Shown: positions 1 through 8,068 of the stretch, piece by piece | Layout of the letters: each line of letters opens with the position of its first letter | Position numbering within the stretch: the stretch's first letter is position 1 | Source: a virus | Reading direction: 5' to 3' (one strand) | Virus record (IMG/VR): IMGVR_UViG_3300030328_002443 | Coordinates: 1-20,858 of that record | DNA length: 20,858 nt | Translations under genes and position numbers: made by a program | The notes under the pieces: model-generated | Told to the model about the DNA's origin: nothing | Seen by the model: only the letters and a program-made list of their open reading frames with translations | Database searches by the model: none

Positions 1-99
1 AGCTGAAGAATTTACATCTGCATTTACAATTGCTCCGTCAATAATCTGAGCAGAGCTTACTGTTTCGTCTTGTACAGGACTATTGCCTATATAAGCCAT
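1..99 (-). CDS. Phage tail/fibre-type protein, N-terminal fragment
   Basis: Only the first 33 codons lie in the window; the gene continues past the left edge. The start ATG follows an AGGAG ribosome-binding site, and the frame is open to base 1. The N-terminus reads MAYIGNSPVQDE and then SSAQIIDGAI. Short openings of the MAYIG...P type followed by a 'DG.I' segment are familiar from phage tail-fibre and virion-associated proteins of aquatic phages (general knowledge). It lies directly downstream of two other tail-type genes on the same strand, which supports a tail role. Which part of the tail cannot be told from 33 residues. Confidence 0.6.
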   Translation of the reverse strand, partial: MAYIGNSPVQDETVSSAQIIDGAIVNADVNSSA

Positions 100-108
100 T
101 CATTACTC

Positions 109-444
109 CTATGTACTTACTGCGTCAACAGTTGAAATCCACGCATCTATTCCGTTTGCCGTACCACATTGCGCCAAAAGTCTATCTCCATTCATAAGAA
201 TTACTTTTGAACCACCATCGATTAGCTCTAACGAACCTCCAGCAGGAACAGGTGCATCCTTGACTAGGTAATAATCATCATCACCACCACCATCATTGTG
301 CTCAACATACACATCAACCGTTACAGCTGCTGTTGTTATATTAGCTACACGAATGCCTACAATAGCATCATCGCTATTCACTGTTCGTAATACGGTCTCT
401 GAGTTTGTAACTCTTACTCCTGCGCCTTCAAAATCCTGTGCCAT
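109..444 (-). CDS. Small virion-type beta-rich protein
   Basis: This is a 111-aa protein with no cysteine cluster, signal peptide or membrane segment. Its pattern is 'ETVLRTV...DAIVGIRVANITTAAVTVDVYV', then 'YYLVKDAPVPAGGSLELI', then 'VILMNGDRLLAQ' and a C-terminal beta segment. That order (nucleation strand, NIT-type turn, 'PAG..LEL', 'GD.L') matches a widespread small beta-sandwich protein found among phage structural genes, often beside tail genes. It sits 9 bp downstream of the long fibre gene. A minor structural or fibre-associated role is inferred from sequence pattern and position. Confidence 0.7.
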   Translation of the reverse strand: MAQDFEGAGVRVTNSETVLRTVNSDDAIVGIRVANITTAAVTVDVYVEHNDGGGDDDYYLVKDAPVPAGGSLELIDGGSKVILMNGDRLLAQCGTANGIDAWISTVDAVST

Positions 445-453
445 TTTTTACTC

Positions 454-3195
454 CTATAATGCTACTGCCATTGCAACAGCAAAACCTTTTGTTGCTGCTG
501 AGTTTTCAGCCCATTTTACTCCACCTGTTGCCGAGCTGTCAGCAGTTAATAAATAATCGTTTGTTCCTACAGCTTTAATTCCCATTGAACCTGTTCCTGT
601 TCCTACAAGAACACCGCCTTTTGCAATTGCTGAGATATCTGCTTCTATACCACCAACTTCATGTTTTAACACCCCATCACTTGCCGTAAAAGCCGTTATA
701 GTAGTTGGGTCTGTACTATTATCGCCTACAACAACAACTCCGTCTCCTAGTACCGACATAGCTGTTATTGCACCCGTTCCACTACCTAGTAGTATTCCAC
801 CATCTGTTAATGTACTAGCTCCAGTACCACCATCTGCTACCGCTAAATCTGTAATACCGCTAATTGCACCACCTGTTATTGTCATGTTAGCTGATGCCCA
901 AGCTCCTGTCAATGTAGCTGTAGTACCATCTCCCGATATATATTCTCCTCCATCGTTGTCATAAATATATATTTTATCTACTACAACAAGGTCACCATCT
1001 GCAACCTTTAAAGATTGTTGTCCATCAGTACCTGTTATTATTAAGCATTCTTCAGATGAATCCCATGTCATGTTATCGCCACTTGTTGCAGAATAAAATA
1101 CTGCGTCTGCACCACTGCCGTTAGAGCCTACAGAAAATCCACTTGTAAATGTAGACGAATCATCTGCTGTTAGTGCCCCTACTCGCAAGTCTACATGATC
1201 AGTTACTGTAACATTTCCTGCCGTAGTTCCATCTTCTGATGCTGCTTTAATTGTTGCAAAAGTATCCGCAGATTCATCCCATACAAACGCCATATTTTGT
1301 GTGTTACTGCTTGAACCATCACCCCTAGTAAATACAATTCCTTGGTCATATGCGCTACCTGTGTATCCTTGCGCTAATTTTATTAAACTATCACCAATTG
1401 TAAGCGTGCTACTAGAAACCGTTGTAGTTGTACCTGACACGGTAAGGTTGCCCGTTACGGTAAGATTATCAGCTACTGTTACTTCTGATGTCCCATGACC
1501 TATTGTGACCGCAATACCAGATGATTCTGTTGCAATCTTTAAAGCTCCTGTAGAATTAGTTATATATGAATTAGAACCATCGTGATATAACTGCATATCG
1601 TCAGCAGCACCAAGTTTAATATTGGCACTATCTGGCATATCAATATGTGTAGTTGGTGAAATTACCCCTGTTACAGCTAAGGTACTGCTCATTGAGACTG
1701 CGCCTGATAATGTTAAAGCTCCAGCAACGGTCAGTGTAGATCCGTCACTTGACATATATTCACCACCCCTATCGTAGAAGTATAATTTATCTACAATTCT
1801 TACATCACCATCTAAGACATCTAATGAGGTTTGACCATTGGTTCCTGTGATATTTAAAACTTCTTCTGAGGCATCCCAAGTTAAATTATCTCCTGAAGTC
1901 CCTGAATAAAAGATTACATCTGTTCCACTTCCATCGCTACCAACTGTGACTGTTCCAGTTACAGCTGCATTACCCGTTACACTTAAATTGTCAGCTACAG
2001 TAGTTTCTGATGTGGTGTGTCCAATTGTAACAGGAGCACCACTAACTGTTCCTACTTTAACCCCGTGTGAAGTATTACCCGCTGAAATGGTTACGCCACC
2101 TGCATCAGATAATAATTCTATTGAATCAGCACCTGTACCCTGGTCAGATTGTATATAAACTGTTTCACTTGTACCGCCATCTGCAATTAGTTTTATAGAC
2201 TTGGCAAGATTAGCAGTTGATTTTAATTCTATTCCACCAGCGTCAGAGAGAACCTCAATAGATGATGACCCCTCTGTTACGCTAGTCCCTTGGTCGTTAA
2301 ATATTTGTATACTTGAAGTAGTCCCACCATCCGCTGTGATATTGACAGCGTTGGCAAGATTTGCAGTTGAGCGTATACCAACTCCACCTGCATCAGATAA
2401 AATAGTTACAGACTCAGCTCCTTCGGTTACAGAAGTTCCTTGATCTGAATGTATTTTTATAGTTTCTGATGTGCCAGCATTTGCACGAAGATATATGGAA
2501 GCTGCTTCGTTTACAGTAGAAGTTATATTAATGTTACCCGTAGCATCTATGGCTAGGTCAGTTCCATCACCTTCAATTTTTTGATTGGATGCGTGTCCGA
2601 AAGTTACACCTACATTAGCAGGTATATTAACATCATTAGTTGCAGATAGTGTAATATCCGCACCACTGCCAAGTGTAAGGTTTGTACCATCGGATTGTAA
2701 GTATTCACCACCTTCGTCATACAAATACATCTTACCACGAGTATCAGAAAATCTTACTACCTCATATCCATCATATTGCTGTACTACTAAATCTTTTGAA
2801 TCGTTTTTTATTTGAAAAATAACATCACTAGAAGAATGATGTATACGGAGCATTTCATCTCCATCATCCTCATACGCTATTCCACTGCCCGCTGTACCCG
2901 CATCTAATGTTATGCCACCTGCTGATTCTATATTAATAGAATCAATTGCAGTACCATCTGATACGATATCTAAATCACCATCAGCGTTTGATGCTATATA
3001 TAATCCAGTATCTCTAAAATATAATTTAGCATCTGAACTTATTTGAGCTGCTACACTACTTAAATATAAAACAGTATCTGTAGCTTCACCATCAGATATA
3101 ACTCGTAAAGTAGAATCAATTCCACTATTTGAATTTGATACCTGAAGTAAATCCTTATAGGTACTCGCTATTGTTTTTCCAGTTAATGTAGCCAT
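454..3195 (-). CDS. Long repetitive phage tail fibre protein
   Basis: This 913-aa protein is rich in Gly, Ser, Thr, Asp and Ala, poor in Cys, and has no membrane segment. It is built of repeated beta-strand modules. A module of about 50 residues (150 nt), containing 'SDQGTSVTEG' and 'LSDAGG', recurs about three times between 2040 and 2535. A longer module beginning 'VGSDGSG', with 'TSGDN.TWD.SEE' and 'YDRGGEY', occurs twice (near 1720-1950 and 890-1130), and a partial copy lies near 2660-2740. 'TSE.TVADNL.VTGN' also occurs twice. The C-terminal part has 'ADGGTGAS' and 'GVLVGTGTGS' segments typical of aquatic phage fibres. The protein probably forms a trimeric fibre for host recognition. No enzymatic domain or chaperone tail is recognised. 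Confidence 0.8.
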   Translation of the reverse strand: MATLTGKTIASTYKDLLQVSNSNSGIDSTLRVISDGEATDTVLYLSSVAAQISSDAKLYFRDTGLYIASNADGDLDIVSDGTAIDSINIESAGGITLDAGTAGSGIAYEDDGDEMLRIHHSSSDVIFQIKNDSKDLVVQQYDGYEVVRFSDTRGKMYLYDEGGEYLQSDGTNLTLGSGADITLSATNDVNIPANVGVTFGHASNQKIEGDGTDLAIDATGNINITSTVNEAASIYLRANAGTSETIKIHSDQGTSVTEGAESVTILSDAGGVGIRSTANLANAVNITADGGTTSSIQIFNDQGTSVTEGSSSIEVLSDAGGIELKSTANLAKSIKLIADGGTSETVYIQSDQGTGADSIELLSDAGGVTISAGNTSHGVKVGTVSGAPVTIGHTTSETTVADNLSVTGNAAVTGTVTVGSDGSGTDVIFYSGTSGDNLTWDASEEVLNITGTNGQTSLDVLDGDVRIVDKLYFYDRGGEYMSSDGSTLTVAGALTLSGAVSMSSTLAVTGVISPTTHIDMPDSANIKLGAADDMQLYHDGSNSYITNSTGALKIATESSGIAVTIGHGTSEVTVADNLTVTGNLTVSGTTTTVSSSTLTIGDSLIKLAQGYTGSAYDQGIVFTRGDGSSSNTQNMAFVWDESADTFATIKAASEDGTTAGNVTVTDHVDLRVGALTADDSSTFTSGFSVGSNGSGADAVFYSATSGDNMTWDSSEECLIITGTDGQQSLKVADGDLVVVDKIYIYDNDGGEYISGDGTTATLTGAWASANMTITGGAISGITDLAVADGGTGASTLTDGGILLGSGTGAITAMSVLGDGVVVVGDNSTDPTTITAFTASDGVLKHEVGGIEADISAIAKGGVLVGTGTGSMGIKAVGTNDYLLTADSSATGGVKWAENSAATKGFAVAMAVAL

Positions 3196-3196
3196 T

Positions 3197-3628
3197 TTAT
3201 CTTAAATCAAAAGTCCTTACAGCTCTTTGCCCACCTATTTTATCCCTACGCCTTGTTCCAAATTTAACTAAAGCGTCCCTCCATTGTTTTTCATGCACCA
3301 TTGCTAAATTCATAGCAGTTGAAGATGCATTAGGATCTGTTGTTTTTCCAGCCCTATCTATATAAAGCTTTGATTTTACATAATCTACAATATTTGCGTG
3401 CATAGCATTATCTATGTCTGGATAATCTGAAAGCTCGTCCACGGTATTAGGTTCGGCGTAGTAATGAATTAATACTCCGTCTGTAACTGCCTCATCTATA
3501 GCTTTCCAATCACCTGCTTTAGAGTGAACGCTTGATGAATCTGTGCCTTTTGTAGTTATTATTGCAAGTTTATCTCCTACAATAAAATATGCTACATCAT
3601 TTTCTGGGTGACTATGATTACTCGCCAT
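3197..3628 (-). CDS. Conserved phage virion protein, putative tail/adaptor component
   Basis: This is a soluble 143-aa protein. Its N-terminal half is mixed (VAYFIVGDKLAIIT), and its C-terminal half is basic and helical, with 'NIVDYVKSKLYIDRAG', 'AMNLAMVHEKQW' and a terminal 'RRRDKIGGQRAV' stretch. The last motif, 'K.RDKIGG.R', recurs in small proteins of the head-tail gene block of aquatic phages (recollection, not a search). Its start overlaps the stop of the upstream gene by one base (TAATG), and its stop is 1 bp before the fibre start, so expression is probably coupled. The exact role is unknown. Confidence 0.65.
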   Translation of the reverse strand: MASNHSHPENDVAYFIVGDKLAIITTKGTDSSSVHSKAGDWKAIDEAVTDGVLIHYYAEPNTVDELSDYPDIDNAMHANIVDYVKSKLYIDRAGKTTDPNASSTAMNLAMVHEKQWRDALVKFGTRRRDKIGGQRAVRTFDLR

Positions 3629-3936
3629 TATGTTATATCCATTTTTAAAATTTCACCGTCAATCATTCTTGGTATTTTTATATAATCTCCCGCTGAATCC
3701 ATAAAATCCACTCTAAATACTTTGTTGATATCAACAGAAGATCCCGTATCTGATAAATCATACCACATTTGGTCTGCTACTGTTGTTGCTTTTGCATACT
3801 CTACTTTTGTTCTATAAAGACCCGCTTCTAATAAAGCGTCATTTATTAGATTATATAAATAATTATCTGGTGCTTCAGGAAAAGTTTGTCTTATCCTACT
3901 TATAATATTTTTAACAGTTAATCTTCTGACAGCCAT
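3628..3936 (-). CDS. Putative head-tail connector-like protein
   Basis: This is a 102-aa protein starting MAVRRLTVKNII. A TTG six codons upstream could extend it, but that TTG overlaps the GGGAGG that serves as ribosome-binding site for the internal ATG. The ATG at 3936 also forms a one-base TAATG overlap with the preceding stop, so the shorter start is chosen. The N-terminal half is helical ('NIISRIRQTFPEAPDNYLYNLINDALLEAG'; in two pieces, ISRIRQTFPEAP and NYLYNLINDALLEAG), followed by a beta-rich part ending 'IDGEILKMDIT'. The fold and position between capsid and fibre suggest a neck or connector protein. This is inference. Confidence 0.6.
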   Translation of the reverse strand: MAVRRLTVKNIISRIRQTFPEAPDNYLYNLINDALLEAGLYRTKVEYAKATTVADQMWYDLSDTGSSVDINKVFRVDFMDSAGDYIKIPRMIDGEILKMDIT

Positions 3937-4139
3937 TAATCTAAATCCTCCCAATTAATTTGTTGTATAGAATCCCAATTACCCCCACTTAACAATTCTG
4001 CTGCTTCGTTCCATTTATTACCAACTAAATCAAAATCTGTAGAAGTCGTTAACGATGTTTCAGAAAACGATGTACTACCTGTTAATGTTACTTCCGTAAA
4101 AGATGTACTAGTTGTTAGTGTTGTACTTGTAAATGCCAT
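3936..4139 (-). CDS. Small Thr/Ser-repeat protein of the tail gene block
   Basis: This 67-aa protein begins with three near-identical decapeptide-like repeats: TLTTSTSFTE, VTLTGSTSFS, ETSLTTSTDF. The Trp-containing C-terminus reads 'NKWNEAAELL...NWDSIQQINWEDLD'. It is coupled at both ends by TAATG overlaps, to the 255-aa gene upstream and the 102-aa gene downstream. That coupling argues that it is a real gene despite its low complexity. I do not recognise its family. A small virion part or linker peptide is possible; the acidic Trp-rich tail may be a docking segment. Confidence 0.6.
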   Translation of the reverse strand: MAFTSTTLTTSTSFTEVTLTGSTSFSETSLTTSTDFDLVGNKWNEAAELLSGGNWDSIQQINWEDLD

Positions 4140-4906
4140 TATCCTGCTATTATTATTTGCAAACCTTTATCATAATCTGATTGTAGTTTTGCTTGCTGTT
4201 CTTGATACCATTTATATTCAGCCATAAATTGCTGCATTTCATTAGTTAGTGAGCTTATTACCCCACTAGCTAATTCTATATCTTCAGAATTTTCTAACAT
4301 ATACCTAACTTTTTCATACCCTTGTGAGCTAGCTGATGCTGTTGTAAATGTTCCATCTTGATCTGAATTTCTTGGTATTTCTTCCATCATACTTGCCATT
4401 TTATTTTGCAATGTTTTTACAGATGCATACAATGGAACTAAATATTCAGCTTCATCAGGAAACTTTGTTATAGCACTATCCCCATATGCAACAGCAGGAT
4501 ATGCTAAGACTTGAACAGTAGCACCTGCGCTTGATGGTTCTGGGTATATACTTAGAATGTTGTTTACTATCCACCACACAGGGTCTGATGTAGTCCCATA
4601 TATCATCTCAGCACTATCTTGAGCCCTACCACTTAATGTAGATGGTATCCTTCTACATGGTTGATTAATGGTTCCATCGTCACGCATAACACCTAATACC
4701 TCAGATCCACCTAGGGTAATATATGTTGTGCTATTATCCAACGCACTCGATGTAGAATACATTACTTTTTTATCCATCGGTAAAGCAGTAAGTATCTCCT
4801 TAGCCCCATCTGTTAAGAATTGGGTTAACTCAGTTTGAGTAGGGGAACTGCTCCCATCAATAGATAAACTTGTAAGTCCTTCTACTTGTGCTTCAAATGT
4901 TGCCAC
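4139..4906 (-). CDS. Conserved phage structural protein, putative head-tail adaptor
   Basis: This 255-aa protein starts at GTG, which overlaps the TAG stop of the upstream 58-aa gene by one base. Domains by eye: an N-terminal helical segment ('SSSPTQTELTQFLTDGAKEI'), a beta-rich centre with 'DPVWWIVNNILSIYPEP' and 'VQVLAYPAVAYGD', then a helical segment ('EAEYLVPLYASVKTLQNKM') and a C-terminal coiled-coil-like stretch ('EMQQFMAEYKWYQEQQAKLQ'). The arrangement resembles adaptor or gatekeeper proteins that sit under the portal. It lies between the capsid genes and the fibre. The adaptor role is inferred; the protein being a conserved virion component is more certain. Confidence 0.65.
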   Translation of the reverse strand: MATFEAQVEGLTSLSIDGSSSPTQTELTQFLTDGAKEILTALPMDKKVMYSTSSALDNSTTYITLGGSEVLGVMRDDGTINQPCRRIPSTLSGRAQDSAEMIYGTTSDPVWWIVNNILSIYPEPSSAGATVQVLAYPAVAYGDSAITKFPDEAEYLVPLYASVKTLQNKMASMMEEIPRNSDQDGTFTTASASSQGYEKVRYMLENSEDIELASGVISSLTNEMQQFMAEYKWYQEQQAKLQSDYDKGLQIIIAG

Positions 4907-5082
4907 TATTTACCGACTTTCTTCATTGCTGTCTTATGTGACTGTGTAAAAGTTTGACCTTTTTTCATAGCAGTCACCATAGATTTAATATGCTTTGCTG
5001 TGTGATGTTTAGCGTGTCTTTTCATAGCCGTTTGTTGACGATTATTTAAACCAGACATACTAACACCTTTTACTTTAGGCAT
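4906..5082 (-). CDS. Small basic phage protein (58 aa)
   Basis: This short gene opens with MPKVKGVSMSGLNNRQ and is dominated by Lys, His and Met: 'AMKRHAKHHTAKHIKSM', then 'AMKKGQTFTQSHKTAMKKVGK'. Two imperfect 'AMK(K/R)...' halves are visible. Its stop overlaps the GTG start of the 255-aa gene (TAGTG), and it begins 8 bp after the previous stop, so it fits the operon exactly. Small basic 'MPKVKGK...' and 'RQ...MKRHS.HHT' peptides recur in phage structural regions (general knowledge). Nucleic-acid binding or a virion-internal role is plausible from charge, but unproven. Confidence 0.75.
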   Translation of the reverse strand: MPKVKGVSMSGLNNRQQTAMKRHAKHHTAKHIKSMVTAMKKGQTFTQSHKTAMKKVGK

Positions 5083-5090
5083 TATTTAAA

Positions 5091-5294
5091 TTAACCTGTG
5101 TGTACTATAATTACTGCAACAGTGTATGGTGCTACCATAACAGAGCTCATACTTTGTACTGCGTTATTGGTGCTATCCAATGTTTGCCAAAAAGTATTTA
5201 TTTTTTCTGCTAATGTGCCTGTAGAGCTACTATCTTGTGTATCACCAGGTATTGTTCCGACTATAATTTTAGTAACTGTATTATAATCTGCCAT
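5091..5294 (-). CDS. Hypothetical small virion-region protein (67 aa)
   Basis: This is a 67-aa protein (MADYNTVTKIIVGTIPGDTQ...). Its central helix reads 'LAEKINTFWQTLDS', and its hydrophobic C-terminus is 'PYTVAVIIVHTG'. A GGAG site lies about 7 bp before the ATG. The next gene begins 8 bp downstream. The hydrophobic C-terminal strand is too short and too beta-like for a confident membrane segment. I do not recognise the family. Its place just after the decoration gene suggests a small head or neck component. An opposite-strand ORF over the same bases is treated as a shadow. Confidence 0.6.
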   Translation of the reverse strand: MADYNTVTKIIVGTIPGDTQDSSSTGTLAEKINTFWQTLDSTNNAVQSMSSVMVAPYTVAVIIVHTG

Positions 5295-5333
5295 ATTTTC
5301 TCCAAGTTAATATTATTAAATTTTTAGGATTTT

Positions 5334-5361
5334 GAGGGCAGCCCTTTATACGACCGCCCTC
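5334..5361 (-). other. GC-rich inverted repeat downstream of the capsid genes
   Basis: GAGGGC (5334-5339) and GCCCTC (5356-5361) form a 6-bp stem with a 16-nt loop. The repeat lies in the largest gap (98 bp) of the structural operon, between the decoration and 67-aa genes. On the minus strand no U-tract follows, so it is not a classical Rho-independent terminator. It could be a processing or stability hairpin. A weak promoter-like pair (TTGGAT, 16 bp, TATAAA) also overlaps it on the minus strand. Confidence 0.4.
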
Positions 5362-5392
5362 CACCAATCCAAAGGTGTGTCATTTCTGACTA

Positions 5393-5860
5393 TTACTGAT
5401 CAGCGAATGTTACGCCAGTGTCAGTTGCTGAAACAACAGTACCATTAACATACCATTTAACGCCATCACAGACCATCATTACATGAGTTCCTGCGATTGG
5501 TGTTAGTACACCCATCTTTGAGTTACTGTTACCATCACTGTCTACAACTGCTGTATCATCACCACCATTGTCGGTGTCATGTTGAACAAGACCTCCGACA
5601 AAATAGTTGGTGTTAGACCCAGTATCAAATGTCCAATCATGTGCATCAGCTGCTGTACCACCGTACCAAAATTCGTATGATAGTCCTTCTTCTTCAGACG
5701 GCATTGTAATTGTACAATCCGCTGTTAAATCAGGCATTACATGAATTTTGCCACTATTATCTTTCGATAAGGTAATAGCTGCTGCATCTTGAACGAATAC
5801 TACGCCTTTTGATACACCGCCGAAATTCCCGCTGTTTGGTTCTGAACTTTTAGATCTCAT
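5393..5860 (-). CDS. Putative head decoration protein
   Basis: This is a soluble, acidic, beta-rich 155-aa protein with no motif of an enzyme. The N-terminus is disordered (MRSKSSEPNSGNFGG), then 'GVVFVQDAAAITLSKDNSGK', then an aromatic region 'YEFWYGG' and 'NYFVGGLVQHD', ending with 'TPIAGTHVMMVCDGVKWYVNG'. It starts 8 bp after the capsid stop with a GAGG site, the usual place of head decoration or head-stabilising genes in phage operons. The decoration call rests on that position and on its size. It could also be another capsid-associated structural protein. Confidence 0.6.
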   Translation of the reverse strand: MRSKSSEPNSGNFGGVSKGVVFVQDAAAITLSKDNSGKIHVMPDLTADCTITMPSEEEGLSYEFWYGGTAADAHDWTFDTGSNTNYFVGGLVQHDTDNGGDDTAVVDSDGNSNSKMGVLTPIAGTHVMMVCDGVKWYVNGTVVSATDTGVTFADQ

Positions 5861-5868
5861 GATTACCT

Positions 5869-7236
5869 CTAATTACCTTCTAGGTTATAGAGAGCATGGG
5901 ATTCTGGTAAAGAAACCTCAAGACCTGCTTCTGTAAGAATCATATCCTTACGCAAGTCTTCATCAGCACTCTGAACATTAGTTTCAATTTGTGTGTCACG
6001 ATTAATACCGTTACCAACTAATGGACGATAAGATACTTTGCCCATATCGACAATCGCCATGAAACCACTTGCGATACCACGGAAAAGTGGTTCCTTCACA
6101 ATGTGAAGGTCGCCATGTATTGTTTCAAGGTTCATAACTTTATGACCAAAAGCACCATCTCTTTGCTCCATTGGAGCATTTAGTTGAATTTGGGTACTAG
6201 CTGTAGACACATCAAGAAATCCGCCATCACCAACTTTATTAAGTTGAGAGATAACAGGAAGACTTGCTAAACATAACTTTTCAGAAGAGCCTCCTCTTGC
6301 AGGATCAAAAATAACTTCAAGATCGCTTAGGAATCTGTCATAAGTGAGCTCTGCCGTTGTCGATGTACGATAGTATGGTGCTCCAGAACTGTAAGAAAAC
6401 GCTGAATTATCAGCGGTTGGATTAGCATTTTTTACAATGTGTCCAACTATTCCTTCAGTATACTGAATACCTGATACACGAGCACGCTGCCCAAATAGCA
6501 TTGCACGCTCGATATCTACTTTATGTTCACGAAGTTTAAGAGCCCAAATCCTATCCCACTCATTAGCGTATCCACGATAACGAGTAGCATAAGCTGTGTT
6601 TGACATTTCTGCAGCAGTCTTAAAGATTTGAGTATAACCGAAGTCATCTTCAATATCATTTGACCATGCATCTGGTGACCCTGTTCCTTCTGCAAATGCG
6701 GTACCAATTACTTGACACTCATCATTATCAGCAAGAACATTGTATCCACTAACATTAGAGTTTGATACATCGATAATCATACCAGTAAACGAAGAATCTG
6801 AACCATTATCAGTTACAGCACTGTTCACTCTTACGAGTGTTTGTGCATAGCCAGCATTACTGTCGACTGTTTTAACTGCAATGACCATTCCCTTTGTTAA
6901 CCAATCAACACTAGCTGAACCAGTGTCTACGGTAAATGAGTATGTTGTACCAGCACTAACAGCAGAACCACCATTAACAGCAGCCGCCAGATAGAAACTT
7001 CTTGTTGTCCAATCAATCTTAGAACGATTTTCTAAGAAACGGAAAACAGGATCATCTGTTGGTGCTTTCGCTACTTGAGATAAGTAAACGAAAAATGGAG
7101 ATTCTTCAGGCGTAAGCTCAGATACCCGATCAGAAAAGTCGTATAACCTTCTTAAATCAGGAGCTTGTCCTACACCAGCACTAGTGGTAGCGGCAGTAAT
7201 ATCGCTAGATTTTTTTACTCCCGTTGTATAAGCCAT
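5869..7236 (-). CDS. Major capsid protein, SU10/DUF5309-like
   Basis: This 455-aa protein is preceded by a strong AAAGGAGG site, 8 bp from the ATG, as expected for the most abundant virion protein. It carries features I associate with the SU10-type capsid family (DUF5309): N-terminal 'DLRRLYDFSDRVSELTPEESPFF', central 'YTQIFKTAAEMSNTAYAT', 'KVDIERAMLFGQRA', and C-terminal 'GDLHIVKEPLF' followed by 'VDMGKVSYRPL'. About 90 residues between 90 and 180 form a beta-rich insertion (Gly, Ser and Thr rich) that could be a surface domain. Position after portal and scaffold, and before decoration, is canonical. It should assemble into an HK97-fold shell. Confidence 0.88.
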   Translation of the reverse strand: MAYTTGVKKSSDITAATTSAGVGQAPDLRRLYDFSDRVSELTPEESPFFVYLSQVAKAPTDDPVFRFLENRSKIDWTTRSFYLAAAVNGGSAVSAGTTYSFTVDTGSASVDWLTKGMVIAVKTVDSNAGYAQTLVRVNSAVTDNGSDSSFTGMIIDVSNSNVSGYNVLADNDECQVIGTAFAEGTGSPDAWSNDIEDDFGYTQIFKTAAEMSNTAYATRYRGYANEWDRIWALKLREHKVDIERAMLFGQRARVSGIQYTEGIVGHIVKNANPTADNSAFSYSSGAPYYRTSTTAELTYDRFLSDLEVIFDPARGGSSEKLCLASLPVISQLNKVGDGGFLDVSTASTQIQLNAPMEQRDGAFGHKVMNLETIHGDLHIVKEPLFRGIASGFMAIVDMGKVSYRPLVGNGINRDTQIETNVQSADEDLRKDMILTEAGLEVSLPESHALYNLEGN

Positions 7237-7270
7237 TTATATGCCTCCTTTATTTGGAAAATACCTTGTG

Positions 7271-8041
7271 TTACCTAAGTCTGCCCATCTTAGACGCACT
7301 CAATACTGCATCAAACGCCTTATTGTCATCACTGACACGCTCGGCTGGTTGGCCTTGCAATACCCCCGCTGAAGGCGGAACTTTTTGCACTGCTTTTACA
7401 GCATCGATAGACGATTGTGTTTGTACTGGTGCTTGATTGACATCTTGCCATAACTTAACAAGGTTTCCTAATCCTACTGCTTCTTTTGGTTGTGCCGACC
7501 ATTCTAAAAAATGATTGACTTGTTCGTCATTCATATTGTGTTTAGACTTCAACTCGTTCACAGTAGTATTTAGAAATTGTCTTTGTTGCGCTTCTGCCTC
7601 ACGCTGTGCAAATTCACCACGGATCTGTTTAACAGCCGACCCTACGGTCTCCTGTTCTTTCTTCACTCGTAATTTATAAGACGGCGATTCGGGCTTATAG
7701 TACGCATCCCAAGGGTTAAAGTCGTTTTCATCCAGTTGAGCTTCACGCTCTGACCCACTATTAGGATTCACAATTTTTTCTTGCAACACCTGAACTAAAT
7801 CGGGGCGACTTTCTAATAAATCACCTATTGGTTCCAATTTTTTTAGTCGATTAATCTCTGATTGAGATTTATCATACATAGATTGAAACTTTTTGGTTTC
7901 ACCTTTCCAGTCTGTTCCCATATCTGGTGCTGTTTCAACAACCCCTTCCATTTCGGAAATTGATTCTTGAACTGAATTTTGTTCTGCTAATGCGTCCTGT
8001 TCTACGACAGTATCTTTTATTAACTGAGATTCATTTGACAT
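7271..8041 (-). CDS. Putative capsid scaffolding protein
   Basis: This is a 256-aa protein, highly charged and rich in Gln and Glu, with predicted helix throughout and no cysteines. Visible stretches include 'KKFQSMYDKSQSEINRLKKL', 'IRGEFAQREAEAQQRQ' and 'NTTVNELKSKHNMNDEQV'. The C-terminus is basic (SKMGRLR), a common feature of scaffolds that contact the capsid. AAGGAG precedes the ATG. It lies immediately between portal and major capsid genes, where tailed phages almost always place the scaffold. No protease motif is visible, so it is not a fused maturation protease. Confidence 0.72.
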   Translation of the reverse strand: MSNESQLIKDTVVEQDALAEQNSVQESISEMEGVVETAPDMGTDWKGETKKFQSMYDKSQSEINRLKKLEPIGDLLESRPDLVQVLQEKIVNPNSGSEREAQLDENDFNPWDAYYKPESPSYKLRVKKEQETVGSAVKQIRGEFAQREAEAQQRQFLNTTVNELKSKHNMNDEQVNHFLEWSAQPKEAVGLGNLVKLWQDVNQAPVQTQSSIDAVKAVQKVPPSAGVLQGQPAERVSDDNKAFDAVLSASKMGRLR

Positions 8042-8068
8042 TATTACTTAAACTCCTTTAAGATATCT

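Noticed and set aside
3937-3954. TTG start giving six extra residues for the 102-aa gene
   Set aside because: The TTG overlaps the GGGAGG that serves the ATG at 3936, which also forms a TAATG junction.
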